A DNA stretch of 64,000 bases, from assembly GCA_037447655.1 (NCBI GenBank), contig JBBHKE010000354.1, forward strand, positions 62,001 to 126,000, in the 5' to 3' direction. A model generated the notes under the pieces. It was not told where the DNA came from and ran no database searches. It saw nothing but the letters and a program-made list of their open reading frames with translations. The stretch comes from Zygnema cylindricum (Eukaryota; Streptophyta; Zygnematophyceae; Zygnematales; Zygnemataceae). Positions 56,713 through 64,000 of this stretch are shown in pieces. Both the position numbers and the translations under genes were made by a program. How positions within the stretch are numbered: position 1 is the first letter of the stretch; every line of letters begins with the position of its first letter.

Positions 56713-57222
56713 CACCGTGAATCGCTATTAGCGTAATGAAATAGATAGCATAATGAAACAATTAGCGTTATTTACGCTAATTGGGAATGTCACTTTTTCT
56801 TGAAATAATTTTAATTCTAATTTTTCGTTTACTCTAATTTGTAAATTGCTTTGTAAAAAATTTTGGTGCAGAATATCTCAACACTAAAATATGTACATGT
56901 ATGAAATTGTTCAAATCGTACGCCGACACGTTTTTTTGACATCCGCGAATGTCGGAAAATATTTACGCAATTACATGTTAGCACGACTACGGGACAGCGT
57001 GAATATCTTTTCTGTACTTTTTTACTTGAAAAAGTACAAAAAAGTACGTCTCTACACCACACTATTTATAGTGGCAATATACTAGAGTCATGAATCCTTA
57101 TTAATGGGCTACCTCAAATAACGTGTAAAAACATTTAGAATGTTTGATTCTATTTGAGAATTTGCCAAAAAAAAATAGGGTACCTCAAATAGGGTCCAAC
57201 ACGCTAATAGCCATTCACGGTG
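56713..57222. mobile_element. TA-flanked MITE, sister of 56059-56575
   Basis: It starts CACCGTGAATCGCTATTAGCG after TA and ends GCTAATAGCCATTCACGGTG before TG, where the expected TA has changed. Interior blocks such as GCGTTATTTACGCTAATTGGGAATGTC and GCAATTACATGTTAGC match the neighbour, so the two lie head to tail about 140 bp apart. A third, more diverged terminus (ACACCACGAATCACAATTAG) begins at 57248. Confidence 0.85.
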
Positions 57223-58636
57223 TGGAGTTATGAACGCTACACCACGAATCACAATTAGAGTAATGAAAAAATTAGAGTAAAAAAAGAGAAAAAAAATAGT
57301 TAAAGTTATGAACTCTAATTTGTGTGATATAACTTTTTCAAAAAGGAATTTTACTCTAATTTATTCAAGTACTCTATATTGGGTTATGTCAGCAATAATA
57401 ATCCGCGCTGTAATTATGAACACTAAATTATGTAGACGTACAAAAACTGCCAGTCCGTATATTTTGATGTCATTATGACTTTAGTACTATTGTCGGGCTG
57501 AATGTCAGTTACGTCGGGACCACCGTCGAAGGTTGCATGTAAATTATGCGCAGTTACATAATTGAAAATCAACATTTGTGAATGGCTGAATTACGCTTGT
57601 AGTTTGAATGTAAACGACACTTTCCGTATCGTTGTTTGATTTTCGTAAGAAAAAGGTACGTTTGAACTCTAATAACGTCGCACTTTGTTGGTTTTATTAA
57701 AGTCATTTTACCTTAATTTGGTGTCTAACTCTAATAAAGTTGCTTTCAAGTGAGGAAGTTCGAAAATGAACACGCAATACAGTGAAATCTACCTCTAATT
57801 GGGTCGCAATTTGAAGATATCCTAACGAATCGACGTAACGCGACATATTATTGGACGATCACAATTACACGTGGCCAATTCGTTAACCATAGAAACGCCG
57901 TGCCTCCAAAACAACGATAATACAAAAACCGTCTGTCCTTTTGGTCTCTTTTGTAAGAGAAATCTGTACATTCAATAAGTTGTATCATTTTTCAAAGCTC
58001 TTTCGTAAAATTTTTGGGCGGCAATATTTACAAAGTCTAGTTTCGTTTTTGAGTTTTTAAAGAAGGTCGGATTTCAAATTTACAACCAATTATGAAAATT
58101 TAAATTTTGAACCCACCCTCTTTTCACAATGGATTCCCTCGTTTTTTTGACCTCCTACTTTTATAATTTTCCCATATATATTGCACGTTTGGACAGGTAA
58201 TGGCATTTTCGATTTAGATTTTTTATTTGCTCTTACTCTTACATCCGACTCTCGTTGTTGCCTAATCTTTCCCCCTATAAAGAGTCGCTTAGTCATCGGA
58301 GATATGTGGAGATTTTCAAGAATGTGGGGTAACTACGCGTCGAGATATAATGGCATATCTCATATCCCTGCACTTGTTGTTGAAGAGGTGATCGGGGAGA
58401 TGAACAGTGTGGGATCTGAAATGGCAAGTGGTGCAACCGAATTACCACGTGTAGAGACTCTCGTGGAAGAAGCTTCGAGTGGAGAAGACCACACCACGGG
58501 CGGAGATTCGGGGAGTCACCCTACAGTTGTTGACCCGCCGCAGTCCAGCCGGAAAAAACAACATGTTACAACCAAAAGGGACGGTTTGCGGATAATCATC
58601 TGGATAACCCTTGAGGAGCATTTTAATTACTACATT
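57223..58636. other. No gene recognised
   Basis: It begins with a diverged MITE-like stretch (57248-57380). The plus-strand frame 58181-58708 (175 codons) has a Gly/Ser/Glu-rich middle (EEASSGEDHTTGGDSGS) but no recognised domain, and it overlaps the transposase relic on the other strand, so I do not call it. Confidence 0.35.
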
Positions 58637-59063
58637 ATAATTTGCCCTTTTGGGCACGGAGGACGATGTTGTGTTTCTCATGAAACCTTTGGGTCCACCT
58701 TTTGGTAATTCGTGTAGTCCTTTCACGTCCAAATTCGTCAAATAACCCCGGCGTATGCTCCTCTTTGAAACGCATGATGTCGTACGCCATCTCTTGCAAA
58801 ATTGTTGTTGAAAGTTTCATTCCCGCTTTTTTAAATTGATGAAAATCCTCGAGTAGTTCTTGATGAAAAAGGGTCACCTATGCCGTTTTCTTCTTTCCCC
58901 AACTAGGTAATGCTTTCATTACTGCCACATTTCGTTTACCGAAACCCGACGTAGACAAGGTATTAGTGGTATCTCTTATGCCTCTTACTATGGCGACCCT
59001 TTTGACCCACCATCTTCTTGCTTTTTGATACTCTGTAGTAGGAGAAAAAGTAAAAAACATCAT
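58637..59063 (-). pseudogene. Pogo/Tigger-type transposase N-terminal relic (CENP-B-like HTH)
   Basis: The minus strand encodes SGFGKRNVAVMKALPSWGKK, an in-frame TAG, then LFHQELLEDFHQFKKAGMKL, LQEMAYDIM and TKRWTQRFHEKHNIVLRAQK-GKL. The W.QRF..RHN....R pattern is that of the CENP-B/Tc5-type helix-turn-helix found at the front of pogo-like DDE transposases. After KGKL a stop follows and no DDE domain is visible, so only the DNA-binding half remains. This superfamily inserts at TA, like the MITEs nearby, but a link to them is unproven. Confidence 0.6.
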
Positions 59064-59094
59064 ACAAAAAATGGGGTTAGTAATGTTAATAGAT

Positions 59095-60845
<1,751 letters not shown>

Positions 60846-62040
60846 ATAACTCCGCTTTGTCTTTTAAGTTTTCTTTTCCAATTTTGTATTTTGATATTTT
60901 TCCAGTTTTCCTTCATTGCCTTCCCTTCTGTTTTTGGATGTTACTTCTGTAAGATTTGTAGGTTCTTGCTCATCTCAGAAAGTTCCTACACAACTCAAAA
61001 TTGTCGTGTTAAATGGGTAAATAAAAATGTAGACACCATTACTGTATTTGTAGCTGACGAAAAACTTTAGTGGACTCACCAAAAAATATTTTGAAATACA
61101 TCTCCTAGTACAATATCAAGCTCTTTTGTCTTCGCAGTATTGTAAAATTATCCATGTCCCATATCATCGTCTCCTTCAAACTGCAAAGCCAAACGATGGA
61201 ATAAGAAAATAAAATTAGTAGAAAATAGCATTTTCTTCCAACAAAAACCAGTGGTTCATAGGAATTGTTTTCAAATTATTTTTGAATGTTTGGAAGGAAA
61301 ATGGCATTTGCCACGTCATATTCAACCACTGCAGTAAGCTATTGCCTCGTCATCAATGGTGGTGTTGGCTGGCAACAATTTTTTTGCCATTTCGAACAAC
61401 AAAACCCTAAAAATGTAATTATCCTAAGAAAGTAAGCAGATGGCAGGAAAGCGATGACGTGGGCGACATGCAATCCATTGCGGGAAAAAGGAAGCGATAC
61501 TCTCACAAATCCCTGTTGAAAAATTGGAGGGATGGCGGCGCAATCAGGATGGCGGCATTTGTCAGATTCCAAAGGGAACCAAAAATAAAAAAGAGCGGCT
61601 ATGATTGGACAAAGAAAGCGTGAATATGATTGGTCCAAGAAGATTACATTTTGCGAGATCTGTCTGCATTTGGCGTTACCTTTCGACATATATCACACAC
61701 GCCAAATGCTGTAAATTTATTCTATTTTTGTCAACATGGTTATTCTATTTCATGTGCCATCATGGTAAAAAACCCATATTACAGTTAAAAGTGACTCCTT
61801 TCAAGGGTCATTCTGGTAAGTCTGGTTTTTTAAGAATTAATATTTATGTTAGTAAAGACGCGATCCTATATTAGAATACATTTTTAATGAAATTGGTGCG
61901 AAGTTCCCTATTCTAACTGAATACGCGGAATGTCAAACAACACTTACAAAGTTATTATGGGAATAAAGACAAACACGTGTTGTCGCCGTTTTACTATAAA
62001 CTTCCTACATGTAAATTAATGTAAATGTTCACACTAACGA
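60846..62040. other. Mostly unassigned; possible exon remnants on the minus strand
   Basis: An ATG at 61390 on the minus strand opens 22 codons (MAKKLLPANTTIDDEAIAYC...), preceded by a TTAGGGTTT telobox-like motif. At 61180-61080 a segment is bordered by TTTGCAG and GGTGAGTCC, good acceptor and donor contexts, and reads FEGDDDMGHG, stop, FYNTAKTKELDIVLGDVFQN in one frame. The stop prevents a call. No family was recognised, so this is at most a decayed or non-coding gene. Confidence 0.2.
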
Positions 62041-62345
62041 CGATGTTGTCGACTGACGAGAGTTATGCAAACGACTTTTTTTCGATGTGATTGAGTCTTT
62101 TTGTTTAGTGAGATTTCACGTGCGAGCACGATTGTATTAAATCATTATTTGTACTTTTTTGATTATAAAAGTACAATTTTGCACGGTCGGATGTCGTTTG
62201 TACTCCATATTATTTAAAACAGACCTATATTAGAATTTTTTACGCTAATTAAACCTTACCTTAAATGGTATAATGAAAAATTTAGAATCATTTACTCTAT
62301 TTAAGGTGATAAAGTCAAAATTTAGGGCGATCAAATTAGCGTTAT
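62041..62345. repeat. Third copy of the proximal part of the 1.08-kb repeat
   Basis: CGATGTTGTCGACTGACGAGAGTTATGC through CTTTTTTTCGATGTGATT, AAAGTACAATTTTGCACGGTCG and AATGAAAAATTTAGAATCATTTACTC align with 16807-17110 and 25058-25360. It diverges afterwards and lacks the copia LTR neighbour, so this part exists as an independent repeat. Confidence 0.7.
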
Positions 62346-64000
62346 TTACTTCGTATAGTGTCAGCAAGAAAAATATCAATGCGTCATGCGAGCAAGGCAA
62401 ATATCGGTTTTGTGCTTTATTTAGAATAGGATCACGTAAGTTCGTGTTCAGACTGCGAGAATAGTCAAATATTACAAAAGCACAAAAAGTGAACGTTTTT
62501 TTTCTACGAGCCTTAGTTGTTAAAGTCGAATTTTACTCACGATTCAAACGCATGAATAGTACGTAGAAATATCGTTAGTGATTGTGAATCCATACTATTG
62601 CATACATAAAAAAATAAATGAATTTTGCATGTATCGCAGCTTGTAAATTTCCCTTACAATTTCCGTCTCATTTTGTAATATTCCGTCCATTTTCAGTAGA
62701 ATTCGGTACATTTCCCGTAAAATTTCTGTTCACTTTACTGGACAAAAAGTACTACGAAGTGCAACATATCTTTTCGTTAAAGTTTGTACATTTCTTGTAC
62801 AAAACCGTACAGTTACCGTAAATTACCGTATAGTTCCCGTAAATTTTCCGTTCAGTTTACTGGAAAGAAAGTACATCGCGTTTTTTTGTGATTTTTTCAA
62901 AAGTCAGGAATAATATGTAAAAAACAGAAAAATGAAAAAATCACGCGATTTGAACAACTATGGTAGGAACGTACAAAATTTTAAATTAGCACTGTAAAGA
63001 ATTACTAAATTTAAAGATATGTACATGCGTACTTTATCACCGTTTGAAATGGGCCATTATGTTTTAAACGTAAAGTCCTTTAGGCGAAGGTCAATTGAAG
63101 TCAAAAATAACGTTACAATTATCCACAGACAAAGATAATTTCATCGATTTTTGTGGATTTGGATCCACCTTGTACGAAAGATCATGGATTTTGCCATTTG
63201 TTGGGCTGTCATGGCTCCTCCGTAGTAGATCATATCTTACATTTCCAGTACAAATTTTACACATCAGGTACACATCCGATGTGTGGCTAGTGTACTCTTT
63301 GAAGAAAATGGATGACACTAGCCAGGCAATAGATAGAACGAGTGTTTGCTTTGAAAATAACTAATCAGACGGTCGAAGTTCTTGCTCAAAAGCTGGGAGA
63401 ATCTTATTGAATTTGCAATAAAATTGTCTTTCAAAAAGTAAAAAAAAATCAGTACAGTCTTTTTACAAAAATGCATTTTTTCAAGTAAACAACCTCGCTT
63501 TTCGACTTGATGGAGGTTCACCCTAAATTAATCAATTATGTACAGTGAGTTTCTATCAAAAGAAAAGTTAGGTTGTTTACAATATTATGTACATTACCGT
63601 ACCATGTTAGACTCGTTTTTTCTTTAACAACATTAAAAAAAAATCTAACTAAGATTTTCTAAGGGTCCGAGTGCAATTTTTGACCGTTCAATCATTATTT
63701 AAAACTTTGTCTGCAAAGCAATCGCTTCACGTTGAACTTCCATTAGAGGAAAATTAGAGTTGTTTATTGGATGCCATACGATTTCGTACACATTCATACC
63801 ATTTTTTTTTGTCTGACGAAACATGACAAAACATGTTAAGATGGCTCTAATATTATAGGCGTATGTATCGACTGTTTGATGATCCACTTTTTTAGATTCG
63901 CGAAGCAATCCCGCAAATCATCTAGTGTAAAGAGATTTTCCTCGACGAGGAGAGTTTCTTCACATGGGTCGCGTACTGTTAGTACACGTGAAAAGTAAAA
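62346..64000. other. No gene recognised
   Basis: No recognised protein family, RNA gene or bounded repeat. Positions about 62650-62880 contain repeated CCGTAAA/CCGTACA-type motifs at irregular spacing. Confidence 0.35.

Noticed and set aside
58181-58708. 175-codon plus-strand frame with a Ser/Glu/Gly-rich centre
   Set aside because: No recognised domain, and its 3' part overlaps the transposase relic on the opposite strand. Noted only as unassigned.

Overview
This is a eukaryotic nuclear window, AT-rich and dominated by repeats. Two intron-containing genes can be assembled exon by exon with GT-AG boundaries and consistent phases, and a third is a short stress-type gene. The combination of a LEA-like protein behind a cluster of ACGT (G-box/ABRE-like) elements, a plant-type BAT/GABA-permease-like amino acid transporter, plant-style Ty1/copia, hAT and PIF/Harbinger elements, and a sedolisin (S53) protease suggests a streptophyte, more likely a non-seed plant (bryophyte or charophyte alga) than a flowering plant. 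That placement is inference.

Layout. 1-7386: a large imperfect inverted repeat with arms of about 1.6 kb, whose left arm reaches the window edge, plus tracts rich in TTTCCCC/GGGGAAA. 7387-8213 (-): a LEA-like gene of 93 residues in three exons, with a TATA box and an ACGT-element cluster upstream. 8943-9611: a PIF/Harbinger-type element with TAA target duplications. 11.3-14.7 kb: decayed copia fragments (+). 14.7-26.1 kb: two related copies of a minus-strand copia element joined to a further repeat; the second copy keeps gag and pol as one frame broken mainly by nonsense codons, and the first has an internal deletion of about 4 kb. Between them lies the 3' end of a probable Ty3/gypsy element (+). 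26.2-28.9 kb: Harbinger-like, TA-flanked MITE and hAT elements.

30315-35316 (+): a complete six-exon sedolisin gene encoding 657 residues, with signal peptide, activation domain, Glu/Asp/Ser catalytic residues and the C-terminal calcium-site motif. 35.3-41.0 kb: convergent intergenic space holding two hAT elements with perfect 8-bp target duplications, a Harbinger-type element and MITEs. 40988-52413 (-): a complete eight-exon amino acid permease of 549 residues. Its second intron is about 6 kb long and contains a decayed copia element, itself invaded by MITEs. Exon 7 is flanked by introns carrying long, mutually complementary TCTCCC and GGGAGA tracts. 53-57.3 kb: hAT and MITE elements, including a nested insertion that can be resolved base by base. 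58.6-59.1 kb (-): an N-terminal relic of a pogo/Tigger-type transposase. 59.1-60.8 kb: a GATA/ATTAGATA satellite. 60.8-64.0 kb: no convincing gene.

The three genes show no functional linkage. One is a probable cytosolic dehydration protectant, one a secreted or vacuolar acid peptidase, and one a membrane amino acid carrier. I found no CRISPR, operon or defence-type system. The most interesting observations are the S53 protease in a plant-like setting, the complementary satellites around permease exon 7, the ACGT cluster of the LEA gene, and the unusually readable transposon stratigraphy.
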